A stretch of 64,000 bases of DNA, taken from the NCBI RefSeq assembly GCF_001043005.1, contig NZ_JYKZ01000001.1, positions 248,001-312,000 of the forward strand. Reading direction: 5' to 3'. Positions 49,574 through 59,673 of this stretch are shown one piece after another (positions within the stretch are counted from its first letter, which is position 1; each line of letters begins with the position of its first letter). Source of the DNA: Pseudomonas psychrophila (GTDB lineage: Bacteria > Pseudomonadota > Gammaproteobacteria > Pseudomonadales > Pseudomonadaceae). The notes beneath the pieces were generated by a model. The model was not told where the DNA came from. It ran no database searches and was given only the letters and a program-made list of their open reading frames with translations. The translations under genes were made by a program, and so were the position numbers.

Positions 49574-50467
49574 CTAGCACCCCACCCCTTCATGCCCCGG
49601 ACTGCGCTCAAAGTAGCGTTTGTACTCGCGACTGAACTGCGAAGTACTTTGATAGCCCACACGCTCCGCCACCTGCGCTACACCCAGCCCCTCACTCAAT
49701 AACAACTGCTGTGCCCGTAACAGACGCAACCGCTTGAGGTACTGCACTGGCGACAGCAAGGTGCTGCGTTTGAAGTGTTCGTGAAAGGTAGATGCACTCA
49801 TGTTCGCGCAACGGGCCAGGGTTTCGACATTGAGCGGCTGCGCGAAGTGCTCATGCAAATAACTCAACGATGCCGCCACCCGTGCAAACTGCCCTTGCTG
49901 TTCGACCAATGCCCGTAGCACTCCCGCCTGCGGTCCGCGCAATGCTGCGAACAGCACTTCGCGCAGCCGCGCCTGGCCCATGATCCGGCACTCCAGCGGG
50001 TCATGCAGGCAACGCAGCAGGCGCTCGACGGCATGGCGCATATCATCATCCAGCACCGCCGAAGTCATCGACTCCGGCGTCTGCGCCACGGCATTGCGGT
50101 CAGGGGCCAGGCCCATCGCCAGCACCAACTCCCCCAGCACCGCGCGATCAATACTGATCGCCACGCCCAATAGCGGCATCTCCTCACAGGCGAAGGTTTC
50201 ACACTCAAAAGGCACCGATAGCGCCTGCACCAGATAATGCCCCGCACCGTATTCCATCGTGCGCTGCCCCAGATAGGCCAACTTACTGCCTTGGGCAATC
50301 ACCATTAGGCTAGGCTCATAAATCTGCGGCATCCGGGCCACTTCCCGGCACGCAGAAACGACCCGGACTTCAGGCAACAAGGTGGACACAAAACCGGTTT
50401 GTGTCGCCAGCGGTTCGATCAGAGACACCAGCATGGCGTTCTCATCCCGATGACGGGTCAAAAGCAT
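49574..50467 (-). CDS. AraC-family regulator (YqhC-like)
   Basis: A 297-residue regulator: an N-terminal AraC_N domain (about 20-170) and a C-terminal double HTH (LNVETLARCANMSASTFHEHFKRST and VAQVAERVGYQSTSQFSREYKRYF). It is divergent from the alcohol dehydrogenase gene, as yqhC is from yqhD in E. coli. It probably controls that gene in response to aldehydes. The start at ATG 50467 or 50434 is unresolved. Confidence 0.88.
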   Translation of the reverse strand: MLLTRHRDENAMLVSLIEPLATQTGFVSTLLPEVRVVSACREVARMPQIYEPSLMVIAQGSKLAYLGQRTMEYGAGHYLVQALSVPFECETFACEEMPLLGVAISIDRAVLGELVLAMGLAPDRNAVAQTPESMTSAVLDDDMRHAVERLLRCLHDPLECRIMGQARLREVLFAALRGPQAGVLRALVEQQGQFARVAASLSYLHEHFAQPLNVETLARCANMSASTFHEHFKRSTLLSPVQYLKRLRLLRAQQLLLSEGLGVAQVAERVGYQSTSQFSREYKRYFERSPGHEGVGC

Positions 50468-50646
50468 GGAGAAATTTTCACAAGAGGAATAGACAGCCGC
50501 ATCTTCGCAGAATTGGTCAATAAAGCGACAGAAGACCCGTTACTCCGGAGTATTAGGCATGACAGACGGAGGAATCGTCATAGTCCTGCAAAGCATCCAG
50601 GCGCAAAATCGCCCCCTCTACACAGTCAACGTTTCGCGAGGTTCTC

Positions 50647-51711
50647 ATGTCCACTGTCACTTATAACGCTATCGGTTACGCCGCTCAGAACGCCAAGGCC
50701 CCTCTGGCGCCTATGCAGTTCAACCGTCGCGCGCCCCGCCCGGACGACGTCGCTATCGAAGTGCTGTACTGCGGCGTTTGCCACTCCGACATCCACCAGG
50801 CACGCAATGATTGGGGCTTCGCGACTTACCCCCTGATGCCCGGCCATGAAATCGTCGGCAAGGTGACGGCCATTGGCGACAAAGTTACCAAGCACAAGGT
50901 CGGCGATCTGGTCGGCGTGGGCTGCATGGTCGATTCGTGCCGCACCTGCTCGGCCTGCAAGGAAGATCTGGAGCAATACTGCCTGGAAGGCATGACCCAA
51001 ACCTACGCCAGCCCGGACCGCATTGACGGCACGCTGACCATGGGCGGTTACTCGAGCAATATGGTGGTCAGCGAGCATTTCGTGCTGAGCATCCCGAAAA
51101 ACCTCGACCCGGCCAGCGCCGCACCGCTGCTGTGCGCCGGCATCACCACCTACTCGCCACTGGTTCATTACGGTGTTGAGCCGGGCGACAAGGTCGGGAT
51201 CCTGGGCATGGGTGGCCTGGGCCACATGGGCATCAAGTTCGCCAAGGCCATGGGCGCTGAAGTGACGCTGTTCACCCGCTCCCAGGCCAAGGCTGAAGAA
51301 GCTTACCGTCAAGGTGCCGACCACGTGATCGTGTCCACCGATGCCGAACAGATGAAAGCCGCTGCGGGCACCTTCAACTTCCTGCTGGATACCATTCCGG
51401 TGCCGCACGACCTGAACCCGTACCTCGAAACCCTGGCGTATGACGGTGTGCATATCCTGGTGGGTCTGATCGAACCCGTTGAGCCAGCCCTGAACGCCTT
51501 CAACCTGGTATTCAAGCGCCGCGTACTGGCCGGTTCGCTGATCGGTGGCATTGCCGAGACTCAGGAAATGCTCAATTTCAGCGCCGAGCACGGGATTACG
51601 TGCGACATCGAAATGCTCGACATCAAAAACATCAACGAAGCCTTTGAACGCGTCGTTAAAGGCGACGTGAAATACCGTTTTGTGATCGACATGAAAACGC
51701 TGAAAGCCTAA
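50647..51711 (+). CDS. zinc-dependent NAD(P)-alcohol dehydrogenase
   Basis: A 354-residue MDR enzyme. The catalytic-zinc ligand is in CGVCHSDIH and GHEIVG; the structural-zinc cysteines are in CRTCSACKEDLEQYC; the cofactor loop is GILGMGGLGHMG. It is close to YahK/Ahr-type cinnamyl-alcohol-like dehydrogenases that reduce aldehydes with NADPH. The divergent AraC regulator likely controls it. Confidence 0.92.
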   Translation: MSTVTYNAIGYAAQNAKAPLAPMQFNRRAPRPDDVAIEVLYCGVCHSDIHQARNDWGFATYPLMPGHEIVGKVTAIGDKVTKHKVGDLVGVGCMVDSCRTCSACKEDLEQYCLEGMTQTYASPDRIDGTLTMGGYSSNMVVSEHFVLSIPKNLDPASAAPLLCAGITTYSPLVHYGVEPGDKVGILGMGGLGHMGIKFAKAMGAEVTLFTRSQAKAEEAYRQGADHVIVSTDAEQMKAAAGTFNFLLDTIPVPHDLNPYLETLAYDGVHILVGLIEPVEPALNAFNLVFKRRVLAGSLIGGIAETQEMLNFSAEHGITCDIEMLDIKNINEAFERVVKGDVKYRFVIDMKTLKA

Positions 51712-51724
51712 GCACCGGCTTTTT

Positions 51725-51750
51725 GTGGGAGCGAGCTGGCTCGCTCCCAC
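51725..51750. repeat. single REP-like hairpin
   Basis: GTGGGAGCGAGC and its reverse complement flank two bases after the dehydrogenase stop; it may double as a terminator. Confidence 0.75.
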
Positions 51751-51767
51751 CGTTGTGTGCAGTCCAC

Positions 51768-52553
51768 TTACCCGCCCAACTCAGCCGATATCTGTTGCGC
51801 AGCATGAGTAATAACCGGGATCAACCCGGACATTTTCTCGTGGGGCATATACGGCACAGTGCTGGCGATACTGATAGCTGCGACGATCTGGCCGCTGGCA
51901 TCACGTATGGGCGCAGCCACACAACGAATCGACGGTTCGTTGTCTTCCAGATCAAACGCGTACCCACCCGCCACATAGTTGCGCATACGCTCCTCGAACT
52001 GCTCCCACGACGGCTCCTGATGATCGGGCCACAACGGATTTTTGCCGCCCGCCCCCTGACCGGCTTCATACAGCCGCCGCCATTCGTCCACAGATGCATC
52101 CAGCAACATGGCCTTGCCGATGCCCGTGCGTGCCATCACCATCCGATGCCCTACCCGCGAACGCATCTCCGGGCCGTTTCGCCCCGGATTCTTGTGCAGG
52201 TACAGCACCTCATCACCCTCACGCACCGCCAAATGAATGGTATCGCCGGTCAACGCTGACAATTGATCCAGATACGGCTCGGCCAGCGTCACCAACGGCA
52301 ACTCTTCCCGCGCCTGAAAGCCCAGCTCGATCAGCTTGGGCCCCAGCAAATACCCCACCTTGGGCAACACCCGCAAATAACGCTCATCCACCAGGCAACT
52401 GGCCAGACGATGGGTGGTGCTGCGCGTGGTCCCGATCACCCGGGCGATGTCCTTTAGGTCACGCGCACCATTGGCCACGGCCTGAACCACCGCCAGGCCG
52501 CGGAGCAAGGTTTGAGTACCGGTCGGAGCGATTTTCGTGGAGTCGTCCTGCAT
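51768..52553 (-). CDS. IclR-family regulator of the galactonate locus
   Basis: A 261-residue regulator: N-terminal IclR winged helix (TLLRGLAVVQAVANGARDLKDIARVIGTTRSTTHRL region) and C-terminal effector domain (RSRVGHRMVMARTGIGKAMLL). It lies 63 bases downstream of the galactonate permease and probably controls the dgo operon; in E. coli that job belongs to a GntR protein, DgoR. ATG 52553 has GAAAGG; the ORF extends to 52592 without one. Confidence 0.88.
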   Translation of the reverse strand: MQDDSTKIAPTGTQTLLRGLAVVQAVANGARDLKDIARVIGTTRSTTHRLASCLVDERYLRVLPKVGYLLGPKLIELGFQAREELPLVTLAEPYLDQLSALTGDTIHLAVREGDEVLYLHKNPGRNGPEMRSRVGHRMVMARTGIGKAMLLDASVDEWRRLYEAGQGAGGKNPLWPDHQEPSWEQFEERMRNYVAGGYAFDLEDNEPSIRCVAAPIRDASGQIVAAISIASTVPYMPHEKMSGLIPVITHAAQQISAELGG

Positions 52554-52616
52554 AGCCAGCCTTTCCATTGATAGGTGAGAACCGGGCAGCATTATGGTCG
52601 CCTGGCTGACTGACGG

Positions 52617-53927
52617 CTACAGTTCGATCCGCTCGACCTTGCCCACCAGCAAGATGTAGGACAGTGCTCCCAGCAGCGCCAGCACCGAAATATAGGTGAT
52701 TGCCGGGGCAAACGAATCGCCGGTGGCCAAAAAGCCAATCACGATGGGCGTGGTAATCGCCGACAGGTTACCGATCAAATTAAATACCCCGCCGGTAAGC
52801 CCCAGCAGCCGCGCCGGTGCCAGGGTGGACACCAGGGACCATGTAATCGACGCCAGCCCGTTGCCGAAAAACGCCAGCGCCAGAAACGCAATTACCAACG
52901 GCGTGGAGTCGACAAAGTTGGCGCCGATGATCGAGGTCGAAATCAGCAACCCGCCAATGATCGGCAACTTGCGGGCAAAGCCCACCGAGTAACCACGACG
53001 AATCAACCAGTCAGAAAAGAACCCGGAACACAGCACACCCACAAACGCCGCCAGAAACGGCAACGAAGCCAGCAAACCGGACTTGATAAAGTCCATGCCG
53101 CGGTATTTCACCAGGTACGTGGGGAACCATGTCAGGAAAAACCACAGCGTCGAGTTCAGGCAGAACTGCCCCAGATAAATGCCCCACAACTTGCGTTTGG
53201 TGAGCACGATGCCCAGGTCCAGCCAACTGAACGCAGCCTTGCGCTTGGCGGTTTGGCTCTGGATATCCACCAGCCCGCCCCCCTCGGCGATCAAGTCGAT
53301 TTCCGCCTGATTGACGCCCTTGAAGTCCCGGGGCTCGCGGTACACCGCGTACCAGATAGCCGCCCAGATAATCCCCACTACACCGGTGCTGACAAACACC
53401 ATGTGCCAGCCCCAGTGATGCTGCAACCAGGCCAGTACCGGAGTCAGAAACGCCAGGCCGACAAACTGCCCTGAGGTGTAAAAGCCGATCGCCGTGGCGC
53501 GCTCACGCTCAGGAAACCAGGTGGTGACCACCCGGCTGTTGATCGGGTACGCGGGGGCTTCCAGCGCACCCACTGCCATGCGCAAAACGAACAGGGCGAT
53601 AAAGCTCGCTGCAAAGCCGAGCATCACCGTGGCCACCGACCACAGCAGCAAGGCGACGCTGTAGAGAATGCGCGGTGGTACCCGATCCACCAGCCAGCCG
53701 CCGGGGATTTGCATGGCGGCGTAGGTCCAGCCGAACGCCGAGAAAATCAGCCCCACATGCACCGGGTCCAGCCCCAGGTCGGTGGTCAGTGCGGGGGCGG
53801 CAATCGACAGGTTGCTACGGTCCAGGTAGTTGATCACCACGGTGATGAACAACAGCACCATGATGAAAAAACGCTTACGGCTAGGCGCCACTAAAATCGC
53901 GGGCGCGACAGTGCTTGCAGATGACAT
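52617..53927 (-). CDS. MFS permease, galactonate/hexuronate (ACS) type
   Basis: About 436 residues with 12 helices. YLDRSNLSIAAPAL and the GWLVDRVPPRILYS motif are typical of the anion:cation symporter family, which includes DgoT. Adjacency to dgoD points to D-galactonate as substrate. ATG 53927 has AGAGG seven bases upstream; ATG 53933 is too close to it. Confidence 0.85.
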   Translation of the reverse strand: MSSASTVAPAILVAPSRKRFFIMVLLFITVVINYLDRSNLSIAAPALTTDLGLDPVHVGLIFSAFGWTYAAMQIPGGWLVDRVPPRILYSVALLLWSVATVMLGFAASFIALFVLRMAVGALEAPAYPINSRVVTTWFPERERATAIGFYTSGQFVGLAFLTPVLAWLQHHWGWHMVFVSTGVVGIIWAAIWYAVYREPRDFKGVNQAEIDLIAEGGGLVDIQSQTAKRKAAFSWLDLGIVLTKRKLWGIYLGQFCLNSTLWFFLTWFPTYLVKYRGMDFIKSGLLASLPFLAAFVGVLCSGFFSDWLIRRGYSVGFARKLPIIGGLLISTSIIGANFVDSTPLVIAFLALAFFGNGLASITWSLVSTLAPARLLGLTGGVFNLIGNLSAITTPIVIGFLATGDSFAPAITYISVLALLGALSYILLVGKVERIEL

Positions 53928-53968
53928 GGGCATGCCTCTTTCTTATGTTTATTGAGGTCGTTTACAAC

Positions 53969-54053
53969 GTGGGAGCGAGCCTGCTCGCGATTGCCTCATC
54001 CCGGTACTGCAGTCATACCGGGTTGGCAAATTCGCGAGCAGGCTCGCTCCCAC
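53969..54053. repeat. REP pair
   Basis: Two 22-base REP arms (GTGGGAGCGAGCCTGCTCGC...) in inverted orientation, inside the galactonate operon between dgoD and the permease gene. Confidence 0.9.
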
Positions 54054-54056
54054 CAC

Positions 54057-55205
54057 TCACCACTCGGCAAAACTGCCGTCGGCATGACGCCAGATCGGGT
54101 TGCGCCAGCGGTGGCCGATCAATGCACGCTCCTGCACGTACTCTTCATTGATCTCGATGCCCAGGCCCGGACCGTTGGGGATTTTTACAAAGCCTTTGTC
54201 GTAATCGAATACCGCCGGGTCTTTGACGTAGTCCAGCAGGTCGTTGCTTTCGTTGTAATGGATGCCCAGGCTTTGTTCCTGGATAAAGGCGTTGTAGCAG
54301 ACCGCATCCAGCTGCAGGCACGCCGCCAGTGCAATCGGCCCCAGCGGGCAGTGCAAGGCCAGGGCCACGTCATACGCCTCGGCCATGTTGGCAATTTTGC
54401 GGGTTTCAGTGATCCCGCCCGCATGTGACGCATCCGGCTGGATGATGTCGACATAACCTTCGCTCAGCACCCGCTTGAAATCCCAACGTGAAAACAGCCG
54501 CTCGCCCAGGGCAATCGGTGTACTGGTCAGCGGCGCCAGCTCCTTGAGCGCTTCGTAGTTTTCGCTCAGTACCGGCTCTTCGATAAACATCAGCTTGTAC
54601 GCGTCCAGCTCCTTCATCAGGATCTTGGCCATTGGCTTATGGACACGGCCATGGAAATCCACACCGATACCGACATTGGGGCCCACCGCATCACGCACCG
54701 CTGCCACGTTGGCCAGTGCCAGATCGACCTTTTCAAAGCTGTCTACAAATTGCAGCTCTTCGGTGCCGTTCATTTTTATCGCGGTAAAACCCCGGCTGAC
54801 GGCTTCTTTGGCTGCACGGGCGGTGTCGGCCGGGCGATCGCCACCGATCCACGAATAGACCCGGATCTTGTCCCGCACCTGGCCACCCAGCAGGTCGCTG
54901 ACCGACACCCCCAGCGCCTTGCCCTTGATGTCCCACAGGGCCTGGTCGATACCGGCCAGGGCGCTCATGTGTACCGCCCCGCCACGGTAAAAACCGCCGC
55001 GGTAGAGCACGGTCCAGATGTCTTCGATGTTGCGCGGGTCTTTGCCGATCAAGTAGTCCGACAATTCATCCACCGCAGTGGCCACGGTGTGGGCGCGACC
55101 TTCGACCACGGGCTCACCCCAGCCGGTCACGCCTTCATCGGTTTCGATCTTCAGGAACAACCAGCGCGGCGGAACCAGGTAAGTGGTGAGTTTGGTAATT
55201 TTCAT
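54057..55205 (-). CDS. dgoD: D-galactonate dehydratase
   Basis: A 382-residue enolase-superfamily (mandelate-racemase group) enzyme converting D-galactonate to 2-keto-3-deoxygalactonate. Metal ligands sit in GVDFHGR, FIEEPV and ALGERL; the His-Asp general base region is [13 protein letters not shown] 55205 has AGAGAGAA upstream; earlier residues in the frame are not family-like. Confidence 0.96.
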   Translation of the reverse strand: MKITKLTTYLVPPRWLFLKIETDEGVTGWGEPVVEGRAHTVATAVDELSDYLIGKDPRNIEDIWTVLYRGGFYRGGAVHMSALAGIDQALWDIKGKALGVSVSDLLGGQVRDKIRVYSWIGGDRPADTARAAKEAVSRGFTAIKMNGTEELQFVDSFEKVDLALANVAAVRDAVGPNVGIGVDFHGRVHKPMAKILMKELDAYKLMFIEEPVLSENYEALKELAPLTSTPIALGERLFSRWDFKRVLSEGYVDIIQPDASHAGGITETRKIANMAEAYDVALALHCPLGPIALAACLQLDAVCYNAFIQEQSLGIHYNESNDLLDYVKDPAVFDYDKGFVKIPNGPGLGIEINEEYVQERALIGHRWRNPIWRHADGSFAEW

Positions 55206-55245
55206 CGTGTTCTCTCTCTTGTTCGATGGGGCGCTACGGCGCCAG

Positions 55246-55875
55246 TCAGTTAGCCTGACGCCGGGCATTCCAGGCGTGCACGTAGGCCTTGGCGTTAACC
55301 GCCACTTGAGCAGGGCTCATCCCGGGCTTGAACAGGCCGGAGCCCAACCCAAAACCGGACACCCCGGCATCGACAAACACTTGCATGTTGTCCGGGGTTA
55401 TCCCGCCAACCGGGATCAGCAACGTACCTGCTGGCAACACGGCCAGCCAGGCCTTGACCACCGCCGGCCCCATTTGCTCGGCAGGAAACATTTTCAGCAC
55501 ATCGGCACCTTCGGCCAGCGCAGCAAAAGCTTCGGTGGGCGTGGCGACACCCGGCGACAGGTACAAGCCGGCCGCCTTGGCCGCACGCAGCACGTCAGGG
55601 TCACTGTGGGGCATGACAATCACCTGCCCGCCCGCAGCCTTGACCTGTTCGACCTGTTCGGGCGTCAGCACCGTGCCTGCGCCCACCAGACAATCGGCAG
55701 GCAGGCTGTCGCGCAAAATGCGGATGCTTTGATAGGGCTCAGGGGAGTTCAACGGGACTTCCAGGGTGCGAAAGCCTTCGTCATACAGCACCTTGCCAAT
55801 GGCCTGCGCCTCTTGTGGCCGCAGCCCCCGCAGGATGGCGATCAACCCGTTTTTTGCCAGTGCTTGCTTGAGCAT
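55246..55875 (-). CDS. dgoA: 2-dehydro-3-deoxy-6-phosphogalactonate aldolase
   Basis: A 209-residue class I aldolase splitting KDPGal to pyruvate and glyceraldehyde-3-phosphate. The Schiff-base lysine lies in [19 protein letters not shown] and [12 protein letters not shown] are family blocks. It begins one base after the dgoK stop, so it is translationally coupled. Confidence 0.95.
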   Translation of the reverse strand: MLKQALAKNGLIAILRGLRPQEAQAIGKVLYDEGFRTLEVPLNSPEPYQSIRILRDSLPADCLVGAGTVLTPEQVEQVKAAGGQVIVMPHSDPDVLRAAKAAGLYLSPGVATPTEAFAALAEGADVLKMFPAEQMGPAVVKAWLAVLPAGTLLIPVGGITPDNMQVFVDAGVSGFGLGSGLFKPGMSPAQVAVNAKAYVHAWNARRQAN

Positions 55876-55876
55876 C

Positions 55877-56866
55877 TCAGGCCTCCAGATGAGTGTGTTG
55901 GAGCAACCCGGCCGCCTGGGCCAAGTGCCATAAACCTTGCTCGGTCGCCTGCTCTGCCAGGCTCACATCGGCGAACCCGCAAGCACCCAGTGCACGTCGG
56001 TAGCGTTCACAGAGTTGCGAGTTGCCAATCAGAATGATCGCTGGCAGCGGTTGCCCGCCGCGGCGTCGACGCAGCACATTGCCCAGCGCGACCAGCTCAT
56101 GGCCGATCAGCAGACCGGACACGTAGTCGGGTTGCTGCACTGGGCTCAGTTGTCCGGTAAGGCTCAGGGTGCGTGCGCTGAACAGCGTCGACAGCGGGCC
56201 ACGTTCGCCGTCCGGCGACAGTGCCACCTGTACGCCACGGTCGAATGCGGCCGCGTCGAACTGTTCGGCCTGCTGCTGGGTACGACCCAGAATCGTGTGT
56301 TCGCAGACGGCGGCGTACAACTCGCCGGTCATGAACGTATCGAAATGCACCAGACAGCCGTCCTGCACTTGCACCCATTTGGAATGGCTGCCTGGCAGGC
56401 CGATCAAACAATCATTGAGATGGGGATGGGTTTGCAGGACGCCCAGTACCTGGGTTTCTTCGCCGCGCATCACGTTGGGCAGCGTTGAGTGCTGGATCAC
56501 GCCCGGCACGATATGGACCTCAACACCGCGCACGCTGCGCACCGTCTGCAAGGCTGTGCTCAAGGCGCCGAGGCTGGCCGGTGTCTCGCGGTAAGCCGCT
56601 TCGTGCCACCCTTGGGCGCTGCCGACCATGCCGCAGGCAATGACCGCAATACCGGGATTGTCTTGCAGCCAGTCAGCGCAAGCCTCGTCGAACGCCAGCT
56701 CAAAACCGTCAGCGCACCAGTGATCTGCAATCAACCGGGGCGTGTTGGGTAGCTGCATGATCCCGCAGGCCAGCGAGCGCATTTTCAGCACCTGCCCGGC
56801 GGGACCGAGTAAATAAGCACGAAGGGAGGTTGTACCCCAATCGAGCGCGATCAATTGCGCCTGCAT
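55877..56866 (-). CDS. dgoK: 2-dehydro-3-deoxygalactonokinase
   Basis: A 329-residue sugar kinase phosphorylating 2-keto-3-deoxygalactonate. LIALDWGTTSLRAYL is the phosphate-binding block and LPGSHSKWV a signature. First gene of the dgoKAD-permease operon, behind a promoter module shared with the SDR operon. Confidence 0.95.
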   Translation of the reverse strand: MQAQLIALDWGTTSLRAYLLGPAGQVLKMRSLACGIMQLPNTPRLIADHWCADGFELAFDEACADWLQDNPGIAVIACGMVGSAQGWHEAAYRETPASLGALSTALQTVRSVRGVEVHIVPGVIQHSTLPNVMRGEETQVLGVLQTHPHLNDCLIGLPGSHSKWVQVQDGCLVHFDTFMTGELYAAVCEHTILGRTQQQAEQFDAAAFDRGVQVALSPDGERGPLSTLFSARTLSLTGQLSPVQQPDYVSGLLIGHELVALGNVLRRRRGGQPLPAIILIGNSQLCERYRRALGACGFADVSLAEQATEQGLWHLAQAAGLLQHTHLEA

Positions 56867-56985
56867 CGCTTCACCTGTTTTGTTTTTAGCAGTGAATGCT
56901 GTGAATCAGTGCAGGCGACTATAAACCGCAAGCGCCACAAATCTCAATATATAAATATGCATCTCATATATAGGGATTAAATGAG
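56867..56985 (-). promoter_or_regulatory. dgoK promoter/operator module
   Basis: Minus-strand -35 TTGAGA (56947-56942) and -10 TATAGT (56923-56918), 18 bp apart. AATCTCAATATATAA overlaps the -35, and a related ATCTCATATATA lies about 20 bases further upstream, a likely direct-repeat operator. The ribosome site AGGTGA precedes the ATG. The region aligns over about 120 bases with 61669-61790. Confidence 0.7.
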
Positions 56986-56994
56986 TAGCTATAG

Positions 56995-57154
56995 GTAGCA
57001 GCTACCGAAGGAACGAGGCAGCGTCCGGCGTGATGCGGCACCCCGACGAAGCTGCTGTAGAGTCAGGCAACGCGGTGTTTCAGTTAATTCGCGCACCCAG
57101 GTTTTACGACGGCTGCGCCGCCGGACGCAGCCTCGTTCCTTCGGCAGCTGCTAC
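56995..57154. repeat. 160-bp element with 36-bp inverted arms
   Basis: The 36-bp arms (GTAGCAGCTACCGAAGGAAC... and its inverse) match at 34 positions around an 88-bp spacer. It directly follows the araH stop and may end that operon and insulate dgoK. Confidence 0.85.
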
Positions 57155-57158
57155 GGAT

Positions 57159-58127
57159 TCAGCGTTGCTTCAAGCGATCGATCACCACCGCCAGCAACAG
57201 GATCGAGCCGCGAATGACGTACTGGTAAAACGTGTCGATGTTCTTCAAGTTCATCGCATTCTCGATAATGGCCAGAATCAACACCCCGGCGATCACGTGG
57301 CGGATCATTCCCACCCCGCCGCTCAGCGACACACCGCCCAATACGCAGGCCGAGATCACGGTCAGCTCAAACCCCTGGCCAATCATCGGCTGGCCTGAAG
57401 TCATCCGTGACGCGAGGATCACCCCGGCCAATGCACCGATCAGCCCGTGGACAGCGAAGATGATGATTTTGGTGCGATCAACATTGACCCCCGCCAGCAG
57501 TGCCGCTTCCGGGTTGCCACCAATGGCCATGGTGTTGCGCCCATAGGTTGTGTAGTTGAGCAACCAGCCGAAAAACAGGAAGCACACAATGGTGATGAGG
57601 ATCGGCACAGGTACACCGAACAATTGGCCGTTGCCAAACACGAAGAAGGACTCCTGAGACACCCCCACCGCCTTGCCGTTGGCAAAGATATAGGCCAGGC
57701 CACGCACAATTTGCATGGTCGCCAGCGTGGTAATCAACGCATTGACCCGCAGCTTGGCGATGACTATCCCGTTGATCAGGCCAACTAACAGCCCCATCCC
57801 CAACGCAGCACTCACACCCAGAAAAACGCTGTCGGTGTCACGCATGACCACCGCAGCCACGACTCCGGAACAGGCGATGACCGATCCCACGGACAAGTCG
57901 AAATGACCCGATGCCAGGCAATAAAGCATGGTGCAGGCGGCAATCCCCGTCGTGGAAATCGCCAGCCCCAGCCCCCGCATGTTCAGTGGCGACAAGAAGT
58001 TGTCGATCAGCAAAGTACAGAGCAGGAAGATCGCCAGCGCCGCCAGCAACATGACCCAGTCGTCGAGAAAGCGGCGCATGTCCAGAGGTTTACGCCCAGG
58101 TGGCAGTGACGTGTTTTGAATTGTCAT
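57159..58127 (-). CDS. araH: sugar ABC transporter permease, AraH type
   Basis: A 322-residue protein with about ten helices and the family's GHFDLSVGSVIACSG and MAIGGNPEAALLAGVNV blocks (BPD_transp_2). It forms the channel for arabinose/galactose with AraF and AraG. Last gene of the SDR-araFGH operon. Confidence 0.92.
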   Translation of the reverse strand: MTIQNTSLPPGRKPLDMRRFLDDWVMLLAALAIFLLCTLLIDNFLSPLNMRGLGLAISTTGIAACTMLYCLASGHFDLSVGSVIACSGVVAAVVMRDTDSVFLGVSAALGMGLLVGLINGIVIAKLRVNALITTLATMQIVRGLAYIFANGKAVGVSQESFFVFGNGQLFGVPVPILITIVCFLFFGWLLNYTTYGRNTMAIGGNPEAALLAGVNVDRTKIIIFAVHGLIGALAGVILASRMTSGQPMIGQGFELTVISACVLGGVSLSGGVGMIRHVIAGVLILAIIENAMNLKNIDTFYQYVIRGSILLLAVVIDRLKQR

Positions 58128-58152
58128 GGATACCTCTCAATAGATCACGCCT

Positions 58153-59673
58153 TCAGCCGCGCTGGCGGGGTAAGGCCATCTGCAACAGATTGGATTCATT
58201 GGCCCGGTCACGGGGCAGCTCGCCACATACCGCACCTTCACACAGCACCAGAATGCGATCGCTGATACCCAGCACTTCCATCAGGTCGCTGGACACCACG
58301 ATGACCGCAATGCCACTGGCCGCCAGGGTATGGATGATCTGGTAGATCTCGGCCTTGGCGCCGATATCGATGCCTCGCGTCGGCTCGTCGAGCAGCAGCA
58401 CCTTCATGGGCATCGACAACCAACGCCCAAGAATGGCCTTTTGCTGATTGCCGCCGGACAGGTACATGATTTTTTGCGACGCACCGGGGGTCTTCACTTT
58501 CAGCGCCTTGATCTGCTTGTCGGCATTGGCGCGCTCCCACTTGCCACGCAACAGAAAACCCAGGGTCGAATGGGTACCACGGGCACTGATGTTGATGTTC
58601 TCGGCGACGCTGGCGAGCGGGATGATGCCCTCTTTCTTGCGGTCTTCCGGGCACAGCAACACCCCGGCGCCAATCGCATCACGGGGCGACTGCAACTTAA
58701 GCTCAGTGCCCTGCAACTCAAGGCGACCGGCGCTGCAGCGGGTCAACCCGCCAAGCAGGCGCAACAACTCGGTACGCCCCGCCCCCACCAGCCCGAACAG
58801 GCCGAGTATCTCGCCTTTGCGCACCTCGAAACTCACCGGCTCACGCAGGCCCGGACCGAGTAAACCCTCGACTTTAAGTGCCACCTCGCCATGCTCCCGA
58901 GGTCGATAGTCATAGATATCCTGAATATCGCGACCGACCATGCACGTCACTAACTGGTCGTGGCTCAAGTCGCTCATCTGCTCGAAGGTGCGCACGTAGC
59001 GTCCGTCCTTGAACACCGTGACCGCATCACAGATCCGGAACACTTCCTCCATGCGATGGGAGACGTAGAGCACCACTTTTCCTTCGTCCCGCAGGCGGGT
59101 AATGATTGTCATCAACCGATCGATCTCGCGGGCCGAAAGGCTGCTGGTGGGCTCGTCGAAGGCAATCACATGGGCGCCACGGGACAGTGCCTTGGCGATT
59201 TCCACCAATTGACGCTGCCCCAGTGACAGGCGTGCGACTTTCTCCTGCGGATCAATTTCATCCGCCAGGCCCTTGAGCAACTCCAGCGCCTGCTGGCGCA
59301 ACAAGCGGCGATTGATCAGGCCAAAACGCGCAGGCAAATGCCCCAGAAACAGATTCTCGGCCACGGTCATTTCAGGCACCAAATGCAGCTCCTGATGGAT
59401 CACCGCGACCCCGCTGGCGATACTTTCAGCCGTGGATTTAAAGGTCAGTTCCTGCTCGCCGATCTGCAAATGACCGCTGCTGGGCTGAAAGGCGCCACCG
59501 AGAATCTTTAACAGGGTTGATTTACCGGCACCGTTCTCGCCCATCAGCGCATGAACCTGCCCCGGATGAGCGACAAAGCTGATATTGGCAAGCGCCTGCA
59601 CGCCAGGAAACTGCTTGCCGATTGCGCTGAACCGCAGGCAGGCGCCAGCATCCGTGAGCGCGTTCAATTCCAT
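58153..59673 (-). CDS. araG: sugar ABC transporter ATPase, AraG type
   Basis: A 506-residue protein with two fused nucleotide-binding domains. N-domain Walker A is GENGAGKSTLLK and the signature LSLGQRQLVEIAKAL; the C-domain has the degenerate GLVGAGRTELL typical of RbsA/AraG and signature LSGGNQQKAILGRWL. Its start overlaps araF by ten bases. Confidence 0.95.
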   Translation of the reverse strand: MELNALTDAGACLRFSAIGKQFPGVQALANISFVAHPGQVHALMGENGAGKSTLLKILGGAFQPSSGHLQIGEQELTFKSTAESIASGVAVIHQELHLVPEMTVAENLFLGHLPARFGLINRRLLRQQALELLKGLADEIDPQEKVARLSLGQRQLVEIAKALSRGAHVIAFDEPTSSLSAREIDRLMTIITRLRDEGKVVLYVSHRMEEVFRICDAVTVFKDGRYVRTFEQMSDLSHDQLVTCMVGRDIQDIYDYRPREHGEVALKVEGLLGPGLREPVSFEVRKGEILGLFGLVGAGRTELLRLLGGLTRCSAGRLELQGTELKLQSPRDAIGAGVLLCPEDRKKEGIIPLASVAENINISARGTHSTLGFLLRGKWERANADKQIKALKVKTPGASQKIMYLSGGNQQKAILGRWLSMPMKVLLLDEPTRGIDIGAKAEIYQIIHTLAASGIAVIVVSSDLMEVLGISDRILVLCEGAVCGELPRDRANESNLLQMALPRQRG

